DNA from: Geminicoccaceae bacterium
Lineage (GTDB): Bacteria; Pseudomonadota; Alphaproteobacteria; Geminicoccales; Geminicoccaceae
Direction of reading: 5' to 3'
DNA length: 64,000 nt
Assembly: GCA_020638495.1 (NCBI GenBank)
Contig: JACKIN010000012.1
Coordinates: 60,455-124,454, forward strand
Shown here: positions 46,641 through 54,601 of the stretch, one piece after another
Numbering within the stretch: the first letter of the stretch is position 1
How the letters are laid out: each line of letters begins with the position of its first letter
Notes under the pieces: model-generated
Seen by the model: only the letters and a program-made list of their open reading frames with translations
What the model was told of the DNA's origin: nothing
Database searches by the model: none
Program-made: the position numbers and the translations under genes

Positions 46641-47990
46641 ATGCCAATCAAGATCCTGATGCCGGCGCTCTCGCCGACCATGACCGAGGGCAACCTCGCG
46701 AGCTGGCTGAAGAAGGAGGGCGACAGCGTCGCCCCGGGCGACGTCATCGCCGAGATCGAGACCGACAAGGCGACGATGGAGGTCGAGGCCGTCGACGAGG
46801 GCCGGCTCGGCAAGATCGTCGTCCCGGCCGGCACCGAGGGGGTCGCCGTGAATGCCGTGATCGGCCTCCTGCTCGAGGAGGGCGAGGAGGAATCAGCACT
46901 CGAGGGTGCAGCCGACGGCGGCGCGGATGGCGGCAATGGCGAGGCCAAGGTGGCGCCGCAAGGGGCGCCGCCGGCAGATCCGGCCAGGGCCGAATCGCCC
47001 CGGACGGAGGGGCCGAGGGAAGGGGCCGAGAAGGCGGCCGCCGGGCCGGCGCCGGCTGGAGGCTCCGGCAACGGCAGCGGCGAGCGCATCTTCGCCAGCC
47101 CGCTCGCCCGACGCATGGCCGAGAAGGCCGGTCTCGATCTGGCGGCGCTCTCGGGCAGCGGGCCGCGCGGCCGGATCGTCAAGGCCGACATCGAGGCGGC
47201 CCTGGAGAAGGGCGGCGCCGATGCCGCCCCGGCCAAGGAGAAGGCGGCGGAGAAGCCAGCGGCAGCACCAGCACCAGCCCCGGCGGCGGCCGGCGCCCCG
47301 GACGCGCCGCATACGGAGATCGCCCTCTCCAACATGCGCAAGGTGATCGCCCGCCGGCTCACCGAATCGAAGCAGCAGATCCCGCATTTCTACCTCACGG
47401 TCGACTGCGAGCTCGATGCCCTGCTCAAGCTCCGGAAGGACCTGAACGAGCGGCCGGGTGCCGACTACAAGCTCTCGGTCAACGACCTGCTCATCAAGGC
47501 CTCGGCCATCGCCATCCGGCAGAAGCCGACGGTCAACTCGATCTGGGGCGGCGACAAGCTCTACCAGCTCAGCGATATCGACGTTTCGGTGGCGGTGGCC
47601 ATCGAGGGCGGCCTGATCACGCCGATCATCAGGAAGGCGGACCAGAAGGGGCTGGCGACGATCTCGGCCGAGATGAAGGATCTCGCGACCCGGGCCAAGG
47701 CGGGCAAGCTGAAGCCCGAGGAGTTCCAGGGCGGCGGCTTCTCGCTCTCCAATCTCGGCATGTTCGGCATCAAGGAATTCTCGGCGGTCATCAACCCGCC
47801 CCAGGCCAGCATCCTCGCGGTCGGCGCCGGGGAGCAGCGGCCCGTGGTCAAGAACGGTGCCTTGGCCATCGCCACCGTGATGAGCGTGACCCTGTCGGTC
47901 GATCACCGGGTCGTCGACGGGGCCTTGGGCGCGGAATGGCTCCAGGCGTTCAAGAAGCTCGTCGAGGATCCGATCAGCCTGATGCTCTAG
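46641..47990 (+). CDS. pdhC: Pyruvate dehydrogenase E2, dihydrolipoamide acetyltransferase
   Basis: A 449-residue E2 core protein transferring acetyl groups to CoA. It has one lipoyl domain (residues 1-80, Lys43), a flexible linker, a peripheral-subunit-binding domain near 151-190 (IFASPLARRMAEKAGLDLAA, GPRGRIVKADIEAAL), an alanine/proline linker, and the catalytic domain ending in DHRVVDGALGAEWL with the active-site His-Asp pair. The stop overlaps the convergent toxin gene stop (CTAG). GGGGAGG precedes ATG 46641. Confidence 0.97.
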   Translation: MPIKILMPALSPTMTEGNLASWLKKEGDSVAPGDVIAEIETDKATMEVEAVDEGRLGKIVVPAGTEGVAVNAVIGLLLEEGEEESALEGAADGGADGGNGEAKVAPQGAPPADPARAESPRTEGPREGAEKAAAGPAPAGGSGNGSGERIFASPLARRMAEKAGLDLAALSGSGPRGRIVKADIEAALEKGGADAAPAKEKAAEKPAAAPAPAPAAAGAPDAPHTEIALSNMRKVIARRLTESKQQIPHFYLTVDCELDALLKLRKDLNERPGADYKLSVNDLLIKASAIAIRQKPTVNSIWGGDKLYQLSDIDVSVAVAIEGGLITPIIRKADQKGLATISAEMKDLATRAKAGKLKPEEFQGGGFSLSNLGMFGIKEFSAVINPPQASILAVGAGEQRPVVKNGALAIATVMSVTLSVDHRVVDGALGAEWLQAFKKLVEDPISLML

Positions 47991-48439
47991 GCAAGTGGCG
48001 GCAGCAGGCGTTCGAGCACGGGGCGATTCGTCGGGTCGAAAGGGTTGATCACGCGGAGACCCTCGAGCACCGCGCCGTTCTGCATGTCCTCGCTCAGGAG
48101 GTGCGTGGCGCCGGCGACCGCGGCGCAAATACAAATCAGCGCATCCCAGAATTGGATCTTGTGACGCTCGGTCAGCCGTGCGGCCTTGGCCATTCTGTCG
48201 CCGGTCGACGACGGAACGAGCATGGTCGAAGGTATCGTCTCGACGAGCTCCAGGGCGTCGATGTAGCAGTCCGGCCGGCGGCGGCGCACAACCCAGAGGA
48301 ACTCGCCGAGCACTTGCGCGGGGATCACGGCACCGGCCAGGCCAGCCCGGTCCAAGAGCTCGACTGCCGCGAGCCCCTTGATGCTCTCCGGCTCCAGATG
48401 GGCGTAGATCAGGACATTGGAGTCGAAGGACGCGAGCAT
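47987..48439 (-). CDS. PIN-domain toxin (VapC-like)
   Basis: A 150-residue PIN-fold ribonuclease. Acidic residues expected for the metal site are Asp7 (SFDSNVLIYA), Glu in VLGEFLWVV, Asp in FWDALICICA and Glu-Asp in LLSEDMQNG. VapC-type toxins cleave tRNA or rRNA when the antitoxin is lost. Its ATG follows directly after the antitoxin stop (TGA then ATG). It is oriented against the pdh genes and touches pdhC tail-to-tail. Confidence 0.9.
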   Translation of the reverse strand: MLASFDSNVLIYAHLEPESIKGLAAVELLDRAGLAGAVIPAQVLGEFLWVVRRRRPDCYIDALELVETIPSTMLVPSSTGDRMAKAARLTERHKIQFWDALICICAAVAGATHLLSEDMQNGAVLEGLRVINPFDPTNRPVLERLLPPLA

Positions 48440-48700
48440 TCAGTCCTCGATCGGGCCGTATTTGTCTTCCTCGGTGATGTTCCCGACCCGGTAGCCGTCG
48501 CCCTTCCGGGCGTGCAGTAGAGCCGACCACCGCTCGTACGCCGTTCGCACCTCGGGATCATCCAGCCGGTTGAGCGGCCGCGGGCTCAGTTGCGCCACGG
48601 GCTTGCCCTGGCGGGTGATCACCACGGTCTCGCCGGCCTCGACCTCCTTGATCAGCCGGGAGAACTGCTGGTTGGCATCACGAATGGAGACGGTGCGCAT
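48440..48700 (-). CDS. Phd/YefM-family antitoxin
   Basis: An 86-residue antitoxin. The N-terminal Phd/YefM DNA-binding domain is clear (MRTVSIRDANQQFSRLIKEV, then GETVVITRQGKPVAQLSPRP); the C-terminal part (residues about 48-86) would wrap the PIN toxin. ATG 48700 gives the family start; the frame is open upstream but lacks family resemblance there. The palindrome at 48713-48731, just upstream, is the probable autoregulatory operator. The Phd-like/PIN-like pairing is a recognised mixed arrangement. Confidence 0.9.
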   Translation of the reverse strand: MRTVSIRDANQQFSRLIKEVEAGETVVITRQGKPVAQLSPRPLNRLDDPEVRTAYERWSALLHARKGDGYRVGNITEEDKYGPIED

Positions 48701-48712
48701 CTTCCAACCTCC

Positions 48713-48731
48713 ATGTAGGACTGTTCTACAT
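48713..48731. promoter_or_regulatory. Palindromic operator of the toxin-antitoxin pair
   Basis: ATGTAG at 48713-48718 and CTACAT at 48726-48731 flank a core that continues the symmetry: TGTAGGACTGTTCTACA is a 17-bp palindrome with one mismatch pair. It lies 13 bases before the antitoxin start, the normal place for Phd/VapB-type autorepression. It is also 88 bases before the divergent lpdA start. Confidence 0.7.
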
Positions 48732-48818
48732 ATGCGGCACGGGCCTCCGGTTGACAAGTTGGGCGAACCCGCCACAACCAATCGACGTGCCGGGAACGCC
48801 ACTTCGGGGACCAACGCC

Positions 48819-50219
48819 ATGGCCGACACCTCATTCGACATCGTCATCGTCGGCGGCGGGCCGGGTGGCTATGTCGCCGCCATTCGGGCCGCCCAGCTCG
48901 GCCTGAAAACGGCGGTGGTCGAGCGCGAGCATCTGGGCGGGATCTGCCTCAACTGGGGCTGCATCCCGACCAAGGCATTGCTGCGCTCGGCCGAGATCTA
49001 CGACTATTTCGGCCATGCGGAATCGTTCGGGCTTTCGGTCGAGAAGATCGGCTTCGACCTCGCCAAGGTCGTCAAGCGGTCGCGCGGCGTGGCGAGCCAG
49101 CTCAGCAAGGGGGTGGCGCATCTCCTGAAGAAGAACAAGGTCACCGTCTTCGACGGCGCCGGGTCGCTCGCCGGCAAGGGCAAGCTCGCCGTCAAGGCGA
49201 CGAAGGGCGACGACGTCACGCTGGACGCGAAGCACATCGTCCTCGCCACCGGTGCGCGGGCGCGCCAGCTCCCGGGGCTCGAGACCGACGGCAAGCTGGT
49301 CTGGAGCTACAAGGAGGCGATGGTGCCGGACGTCATGCCGAAGTCGCTGCTGGTGGTCGGCAGCGGGGCGATCGGCATCGAGTTCGCGAGCTTCTTCCGC
49401 TCGATGGGGGCGGAGGTGACGGTGGTCGAGGTGCTCGACCGGGTGCTGCCGGTCGAGGATGCGGACATCTCCGCCTTCGCCAAGAAGCAGTTCGAGAAGC
49501 GCGGCATCAAGTGCCTGACCAAGGCGCAGGTGAAGGGCCTGAAGAAGGGCAAGGACAATGTCACGGCCACCATCGAGGCCGGCGGCAAGAGCCAGGAGCT
49601 GACCGTCGATCGGGTCATCATGGCCGTCGGCATCGTCGGCAATGTCGAGAATCTCGGCCTCGACAGGACGGCGGTGAAGGTGGATCGGGCGCACATCGTC
49701 ATCGACGAGTGGTGCCGGACCGGCGAGCCCGGCGTCTATGCGATTGGTGATGTGGCCGGCCCGCCCTGGCTGGCGCACAAGGCGAGCCACGAGGGTGTCA
49801 TGTGCGTCGAGCGGATCGCCGGCGTGAAGGGCCTGCACCCGATGGATGTGACGAAGATCCCGGGCTGCACCTACTGCAACCCGCAGGTCGCCTCGGTCGG
49901 CCTGACCGAGGCGGCGGCCAAGGAGAAGGGCCACAAGGTCAAGGTCGGCAGGTTCCCGTTCATCGGCAACGGCAAGGCCATTGCACTCGGCGAGCCCGAG
50001 GGCATGGTCAAGACCGTCTTCGACGCCGAGACCGGCGAGCTCCTGGGGGCGCACATGATCGGGGCCGAGGTGACCGAGCTGATCCAGGGCTACGTCATCG
50101 CCCGGCAGGTCGAGGCGACCGAGCTCGACCTGATGCACACCATCTTCCCGCATCCGACCCTCTCGGAGATGATGCACGAGTCGGTCCTTGACGCCTATGG
50201 TCGTGCCATCCACTTCTGA
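48819..50219 (+). CDS. lpdA: Dihydrolipoyl dehydrogenase (E3)
   Basis: A 466-residue FAD-dependent E3 that reoxidises lipoyl groups of the pyruvate dehydrogenase complex with NAD+. It shows the FAD motif VGGGPGGYVAA, redox cysteines Cys43 and Cys48 (GGICLNWGCIPTKAL), the NAD motif VVGSGAIGIEFASFF, YAIGDVAGPPWLAHKA, and the C-terminal catalytic His-Glu in FPHPTLSE. It is split from pdhC by the toxin-antitoxin genes, so it needs its own promoter in 48701-48818. lipA follows 25 bases later. Confidence 0.97.
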   Translation: MADTSFDIVIVGGGPGGYVAAIRAAQLGLKTAVVEREHLGGICLNWGCIPTKALLRSAEIYDYFGHAESFGLSVEKIGFDLAKVVKRSRGVASQLSKGVAHLLKKNKVTVFDGAGSLAGKGKLAVKATKGDDVTLDAKHIVLATGARARQLPGLETDGKLVWSYKEAMVPDVMPKSLLVVGSGAIGIEFASFFRSMGAEVTVVEVLDRVLPVEDADISAFAKKQFEKRGIKCLTKAQVKGLKKGKDNVTATIEAGGKSQELTVDRVIMAVGIVGNVENLGLDRTAVKVDRAHIVIDEWCRTGEPGVYAIGDVAGPPWLAHKASHEGVMCVERIAGVKGLHPMDVTKIPGCTYCNPQVASVGLTEAAAKEKGHKVKVGRFPFIGNGKAIALGEPEGMVKTVFDAETGELLGAHMIGAEVTELIQGYVIARQVEATELDLMHTIFPHPTLSEMMHESVLDAYGRAIHF

Positions 50220-50244
50220 ACGGTCGAGGACAGGTCAGGATATC

Positions 50245-51153
50245 ATGGCGACAGTGACGTTGACGCGGCCGATCACCCGCAAGCCCGCCTGGATCAGGGT
50301 GAAGGCACCGACCTCGGCGAGCTACCACGAGACCAGGAAGCTGATGCGCGACAAGCGCCTGCACACGGTCTGCGAGGAGGCGGCCTGCCCGAACATCGGC
50401 GAGTGCTGGACGCAGAAGCACGCGACGGTGATGATCCTGGGCGACACCTGCACGCGCGCCTGCGCCTTCTGCAACGTCAAGACCGGCCTGCCGCGGGCGG
50501 TCGACCCGGAGGAGCCGGCGCATCTGGCCGAGGTCGTCCTCACCATGGGGCTCCGCCATGTGGTCATCACCTCGGTCGATCGCGACGACCTGCCGGACGG
50601 CGGCGCCTTCCAGTTCGTGCGCTGCATCGAGGCCATTCGGGCGGCTTCGCCCCTGACCACGATCGAGATCCTGACGCCCGACTTCCTGCGCAAGCCCGGG
50701 GCGGTCGAGAAGGTCGTGGCGGCGAGGCCCGACGTCTACAACCACAATCTCGAGACGGTGCCCCGGCTCTACCGCACCGTGCGGCCGGGGGCGCGCTATT
50801 TCCATTCGCTGCGCCTGCTGCAGCAGGTCAAGGAGCTGGATCCCGGCATCTTCACCAAATCCGGGGTCATGGTCGGGCTCGGCGAGGAGAAGCGCGAGAT
50901 CCTCCAGGTGATGGACGACATGCGCTCGGCCGAGGTCGATTTCCTCACCGTCGGCCAGTATTTGCAGCCGACGCCGCGGCACCACGAGGTCGTGCGCTTC
51001 GTGCCGCCGGAGGAATTTGCCGGCATCGAGCGGGCGGCACGGGCAAAGGGCTTCCTCATGGTCTCGGCCAGCCCGCTCACGCGCTCGTCGCACCATGCCG
51101 GCGCCGATTTCGAGCGTCTGCGCGAGGCCCGCCGGGCACGGGCGGCCGCCTGA
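50245..51153 (+). CDS. lipA: Lipoyl synthase
   Basis: A 302-residue radical SAM enzyme inserting two sulfurs into octanoyl groups on lipoyl domains, here those of PdhB and PdhC. The auxiliary 4Fe-4S cluster cysteines are Cys43, Cys48 and Cys54 (CEEAACPNIGEC); the SAM cluster cysteines are Cys69, Cys73 and Cys76 (CTRACAFC). The C-terminal SSHHAG supplies the serine ligand. It is the third lipoate-related gene after pdhBC and lpdA. Confidence 0.97.
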   Translation: MATVTLTRPITRKPAWIRVKAPTSASYHETRKLMRDKRLHTVCEEAACPNIGECWTQKHATVMILGDTCTRACAFCNVKTGLPRAVDPEEPAHLAEVVLTMGLRHVVITSVDRDDLPDGGAFQFVRCIEAIRAASPLTTIEILTPDFLRKPGAVEKVVAARPDVYNHNLETVPRLYRTVRPGARYFHSLRLLQQVKELDPGIFTKSGVMVGLGEEKREILQVMDDMRSAEVDFLTVGQYLQPTPRHHEVVRFVPPEEFAGIERAARAKGFLMVSASPLTRSSHHAGADFERLREARRARAAA

Positions 51154-51160
51154 CGTCGCC

Positions 51161-51643
51161 ATGCCGACCCATGCCGAGCAGCGCCATCTGCCCTATCGGC
51201 CGGAGCAGCTCTACGAGCTGGTCGCGGGCGTCGAGCGCTATCCGGAATTCCTGCCCTGGTGCAAGGCGTCGCGCATCACGCGGCGGGAAGGCGACGTGTT
51301 CTGGGCGGACCTGGTCATCGCCTTCAAGGTCTTTCGCGAGCGCTTCACCTCGAAGGTGACGCTGATCCCGAAGACCGGTGTCGATGTCGAGTACATCAAC
51401 GGGCCGTTCCGCTATCTCAACAACCACTGGCGCTTCCTGTCGGTACCCGAGGGTGGCTGCATCGTCGACTTCTATGTCGATTTCGAGTTCCGCTCGAAGA
51501 TGCTGCAGAGCCTGATCGGCCTGCTTTTCGACCAGGCGGTGCATCGCATGGTGGCGGCCTTCGAGACCCGGGCCGATCAGCTCTACGGCAAGGGCAAGGC
51601 GGCGGACGACGGGCTGGAAACGGCCGTTCACTCGCCGAGCTGA
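51161..51643 (+). CDS. Coenzyme Q-binding protein COQ10/RatA family (START-like)
   Basis: A 160-residue START/polyketide-cyclase-fold protein with the family features YELVAGVERYPEFLPWC, FTSKVTLIP, INGPFRYLNNHWRF and VDFYVDFEFRSKMLQSLIG. Relatives bind ubiquinone and assist respiration (COQ10) or, as RatA, affect ribosome assembly in E. coli; the lipA-adjacent position is standard in Alphaproteobacteria. It starts seven bases after lipA and is convergent with the cinA-type gene. Confidence 0.92.
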   Translation: MPTHAEQRHLPYRPEQLYELVAGVERYPEFLPWCKASRITRREGDVFWADLVIAFKVFRERFTSKVTLIPKTGVDVEYINGPFRYLNNHWRFLSVPEGGCIVDFYVDFEFRSKMLQSLIGLLFDQAVHRMVAAFETRADQLYGKGKAADDGLETAVHSPS

Positions 51644-51648
51644 CGGGG

Positions 51649-52149
51649 TCAGCCGATCGCCGCCCGTTCCAGCAGGGCTAGCGCCCGCTCGAGGGCAGCG
51701 GTGCGGACGGCACGGCGATCACCCTGGAAAGACATGGCGCTCGAGCCTCGGCGGCGCGCCGCGACGCTGCGCGCCGATGAAACCAGGCCGACGGGCTTGG
51801 TCGCTGTTGCACCGCCGGGGCCGGCGATGCCGGTGACGGCGATGGCGAGATCCGCCGGGGAGCGGGCGAGGGCGCCTCTCACCATCTCGGCCGCGGTCTC
51901 GGCGGAGACCGCGCCGTGGTGCTCGAGCGTGGCGGCGGCGACGCCGAGCATCTCCGTCTTGGCGGCGTTGGAGTAGGTGACGAAGCCGCGGTCGACCACG
52001 TCGGAGGAGCCGGCGATCTCGGTCAGGCAGGCGGCGATGAGCCCGCCGGTGCAGCTTTCCGCGGTGGCGAGCGTCAGGCCGCGCTCCCGGCAGCGGGCGA
52101 GCAGGCGGGCGGCGGTCTTCAGCGCCGACTCGGGCAGGGCCCCGGTCAC
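51649..52149 (-). CDS. CinA-family nicotinamide-nucleotide amidohydrolase (PncC-type)
   Basis: A 166-residue stand-alone CinA C-terminal domain, which deamidates NMN in pyridine-nucleotide salvage. Motifs are TLATAESCTGGLIA (catalytic Ser), GFVTYSNAAKTEMLGV and AVTGIAGPGGATATKPVGLV. The region after KPVGLV (SSARSVAARRRGSSAMSFQG) is less like the family than the rest. The frame starts at GTG 52149, overlapping the ispDF stop (GTGA), so the two are coupled. Confidence 0.9.
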   Translation of the reverse strand: MTGALPESALKTAARLLARCRERGLTLATAESCTGGLIAACLTEIAGSSDVVDRGFVTYSNAAKTEMLGVAAATLEHHGAVSAETAAEMVRGALARSPADLAIAVTGIAGPGGATATKPVGLVSSARSVAARRRGSSAMSFQGDRRAVRTAALERALALLERAAIG

Positions 52150-53300
52150 AGGGGAAAGCTCAGGCTGACGGTGGCTTGGGCGGCGAGGCCCTCCTCGCGA
52201 CCGCAGAAGCCGAGGCGCTCGGTGGTCGTCGCCTTGACGCTCACCCGACCCGGGTCGAGCGCCAGCAGGCCCGCCAGGCTCGCCCGCAAGGTGTCGCGAT
52301 GCGGGCCGATCTTCGGCCGCTCGCCGATGATGGTGAGATCGACATGCTCGATCCGGCCGCCCCGGGCCCGAACGAGCCCGGTCGCGTGATGCAGGAAATG
52401 CGCGCTGGCGACGTCCCGCCAGCGCGGATCGGACGGCGGGAAATGGCTGCCGATGTCGCCCTCGGCGATGCCGCCGAGAAGGGCGTCGGTGACCGCATGG
52501 AGGGCGACGTCGGCATCCGAATGGCCGGCGAGGCCGCGGTCGTGCGGCAGGGTGATGCCGCAGAGCACGAGCGGGCGGCCCGGGGCGAAGGCATGCACGT
52601 CGAAGCCGGAGCCGCTGATCCAGCGGCGCGGCTGTCGGGCGAGGAGGGCTTCGGCTCGTGCCATGTCGGCCTCGGTCGTCACCTTGAAGTTCTCCTCCTC
52701 GCCCGCCACGGCCAGCACCGGCACGCCGTCGAGGGCGACGACGCCGGCATCGTCGGTGCAGTCCCGATCGGCATGGCGACGATGGGCCAGGAGCAGCGTG
52801 GCGAAATCGAAGCCCTGGGGGGTCTGCGCCCGGCCGAGCCCGTCACGCGGCATCTCGGCCACCACATCGCCATTCGCGTCGACCCGCTTCAGCGTGTCGA
52901 CCACGGGCAGCACCGGCAGCACCGCCCTGGCGCTGGCGAGACCCTGCCGCACCCGGCCCACGAGGGCAGGCGAGGCGAAGGGGCGGGCGGCGTCGTGGAC
53001 CAGCACATGGGTCGGCGCCCGTCGGGCCAGCGCCTCGAGGCCGCGCCGCACGCTGGCCTGCCGCGTGGCGCCGCCGATCACCGGCGGCGGCAGCTCGAGC
53101 CCCCGCGTCGCCGCGTCATAGAGGTCGTCCTGCCCGGCCCCGATCACCACCTGCAGCTCGCGCAATTCCGGGCAGGCACGCAGGGCGTCGATGGTGCGTC
53201 GCAGCATCGGCAGCCCGGCAAGCGCCTGATACTGCTTGGGTCGCTCGCGCCCGAGCCGCAGCCCGCTACCCGCGGCCATGACCAACGCCACACACTCCAT
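52146..53300 (-). CDS. ispDF: Bifunctional MEP cytidylyltransferase / MEcPP synthase
   Basis: A 384-residue fusion of two enzymes of the non-mevalonate isoprenoid pathway. IspD occupies about residues 1-222 (MAAGSGLRLGRERPKQYQAL, VHDAARPF, AQTPQGFD). IspF occupies about 228-384 (GSGFDVHAF metal site, CGITLPHDRGLAGHSDADV, EGDIGSHFPPSDPRW, KATTTERLGFCGREEG). The fusion is common in Alphaproteobacteria. It is divergent from ntrB and overlaps the cinA-type gene. Confidence 0.97.
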   Translation of the reverse strand: MECVALVMAAGSGLRLGRERPKQYQALAGLPMLRRTIDALRACPELRELQVVIGAGQDDLYDAATRGLELPPPVIGGATRQASVRRGLEALARRAPTHVLVHDAARPFASPALVGRVRQGLASARAVLPVLPVVDTLKRVDANGDVVAEMPRDGLGRAQTPQGFDFATLLLAHRRHADRDCTDDAGVVALDGVPVLAVAGEEENFKVTTEADMARAEALLARQPRRWISGSGFDVHAFAPGRPLVLCGITLPHDRGLAGHSDADVALHAVTDALLGGIAEGDIGSHFPPSDPRWRDVASAHFLHHATGLVRARGGRIEHVDLTIIGERPKIGPHRDTLRASLAGLLALDPGRVSVKATTTERLGFCGREEGLAAQATVSLSFPL

Positions 53301-53470
53301 CAGCCTTCGCCCGCTCCGGCAATGTCAGGGGGAATGCAGTTTATGTCCGCCGACGCATGCTGGCCAGCGCGCGGGGCCATTGTGCGGTTGCACCATATCC
53401 CGTAGATCGTGCACTGCAGATAGGCAGCCTTGCCCGTCTGCCCAAAAAACGGTCATTGCGGGAAATGCTG

Positions 53471-54601
53471 ATGACAGCCATGCAGAGCGGCTTTTCGCCA
53501 CCGGCCCCGGCGCATCGCCCTGCGGTCGACCCGCTGGTCGTGCTCGAGAACCTGCCGAGCCCGGTGCTGGTGCTCGCCGGGCGCGTGCTGGTCTTCGCCA
53601 ACCCTGCCGCCGAGCAGCTCTTCTCGCTCGGGCGCTCGGTGCTGCTCGGGCGATCGCTGGACGATCTCCTCGCACCACACAGCACGCTCGCCGCCCTGAT
53701 CGGCCAGCTCGAGGAGGGCGCCGGCTCGATATCGGAGTATGGCATAGAGCTTGCTTTGCAACGGGGCGTGGTGGTCGCGGTCGATGCGCATATCACGCCC
53801 GTTCCGGAAGCCCAGGATCACATCTTGCTCGTGCTTCACCCATGCTCCATGGCGCAGCGGCTCGATCGCATTCCGGCGGGCCGCAGCAATGGCCGGTCGA
53901 TCGCCGGGCTGGCCGAGACGCTGGCGCACGAGGTCAAGAACCCACTCTCCGGCATTCGCGGCGCCGCCCAGCTCCTCGCACCGTCGCTCGGCGAGGAGGA
54001 CCGCTCGCTGGTGCAGCTCATCTGCGACGAGACCGACCGCATCTGCGCCCTGGTCGACCGGATGGACGCCTTCAGCGAGCCCGGCCGCATCGATCGCCGG
54101 CCGGTCAACATCCATCTCGTGCTCGAGCATGTGCGGCGCCTGGCGCAGAACGGCTTCGCCCGGCATCTGCGCATCGTCGAGCACTACGACCCGTCCTTGC
54201 CGGACGTCGAGGGTGACCGCGACCAGCTGATCCAGGTCTTTCTCAACCTGGTCAAGAACGCCGCCGAGGCGGCACCCGCCGAGGGCGGCCAGATCACCCT
54301 TTCCACCCTGTACCAGCACGGCTTTCGGATGAGCGTCGGGGCGGCGGGCGAGCGGCACGAGCTGCCGATCACGGTCGAGGTGCGCGACACCGGGCCCGGC
54401 GTCGCGCCCGACATGATCGATCATCTCTTCCAGCCTTTCGTCACCAGCAAGGCCAAGGGCAGCGGGCTCGGGCTCTCGCTCGTGGCGAAGATCGTCGGCG
54501 AGCATGGCGGGCTGGTTTCCTACACGCGCGCGCAGCCCGGCTCGATCTTCAAGGTTCGACTGCCGACGGCACGCACGATCCAAGGGGTGGGGCCGACGTG
54601 A
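53471..54601 (+). CDS. ntrB: Nitrogen regulation sensor histidine kinase NtrB
   Basis: A 376-residue soluble kinase/phosphatase that controls NtrC in response to PII protein. A PAS domain at about residues 20-120 is followed by the H-box with His153 (AETLAHEVKNPLSGIRGAAQ) and an ATPase domain (NLVKNAAEAA, VRDTGPGV, TSKAKGSGLGLSLV). ATG 53471 is chosen for GGGAA about six bases upstream; ATGs at 53465 and 53480 are close alternatives. The stop overlaps the ntrC start (GTGA). There is no dusB/nifR3 gene immediately upstream, unlike many relatives. Confidence 0.95.
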   Translation: MTAMQSGFSPPAPAHRPAVDPLVVLENLPSPVLVLAGRVLVFANPAAEQLFSLGRSVLLGRSLDDLLAPHSTLAALIGQLEEGAGSISEYGIELALQRGVVVAVDAHITPVPEAQDHILLVLHPCSMAQRLDRIPAGRSNGRSIAGLAETLAHEVKNPLSGIRGAAQLLAPSLGEEDRSLVQLICDETDRICALVDRMDAFSEPGRIDRRPVNIHLVLEHVRRLAQNGFARHLRIVEHYDPSLPDVEGDRDQLIQVFLNLVKNAAEAAPAEGGQITLSTLYQHGFRMSVGAAGERHELPITVEVRDTGPGVAPDMIDHLFQPFVTSKAKGSGLGLSLVAKIVGEHGGLVSYTRAQPGSIFKVRLPTARTIQGVGPT

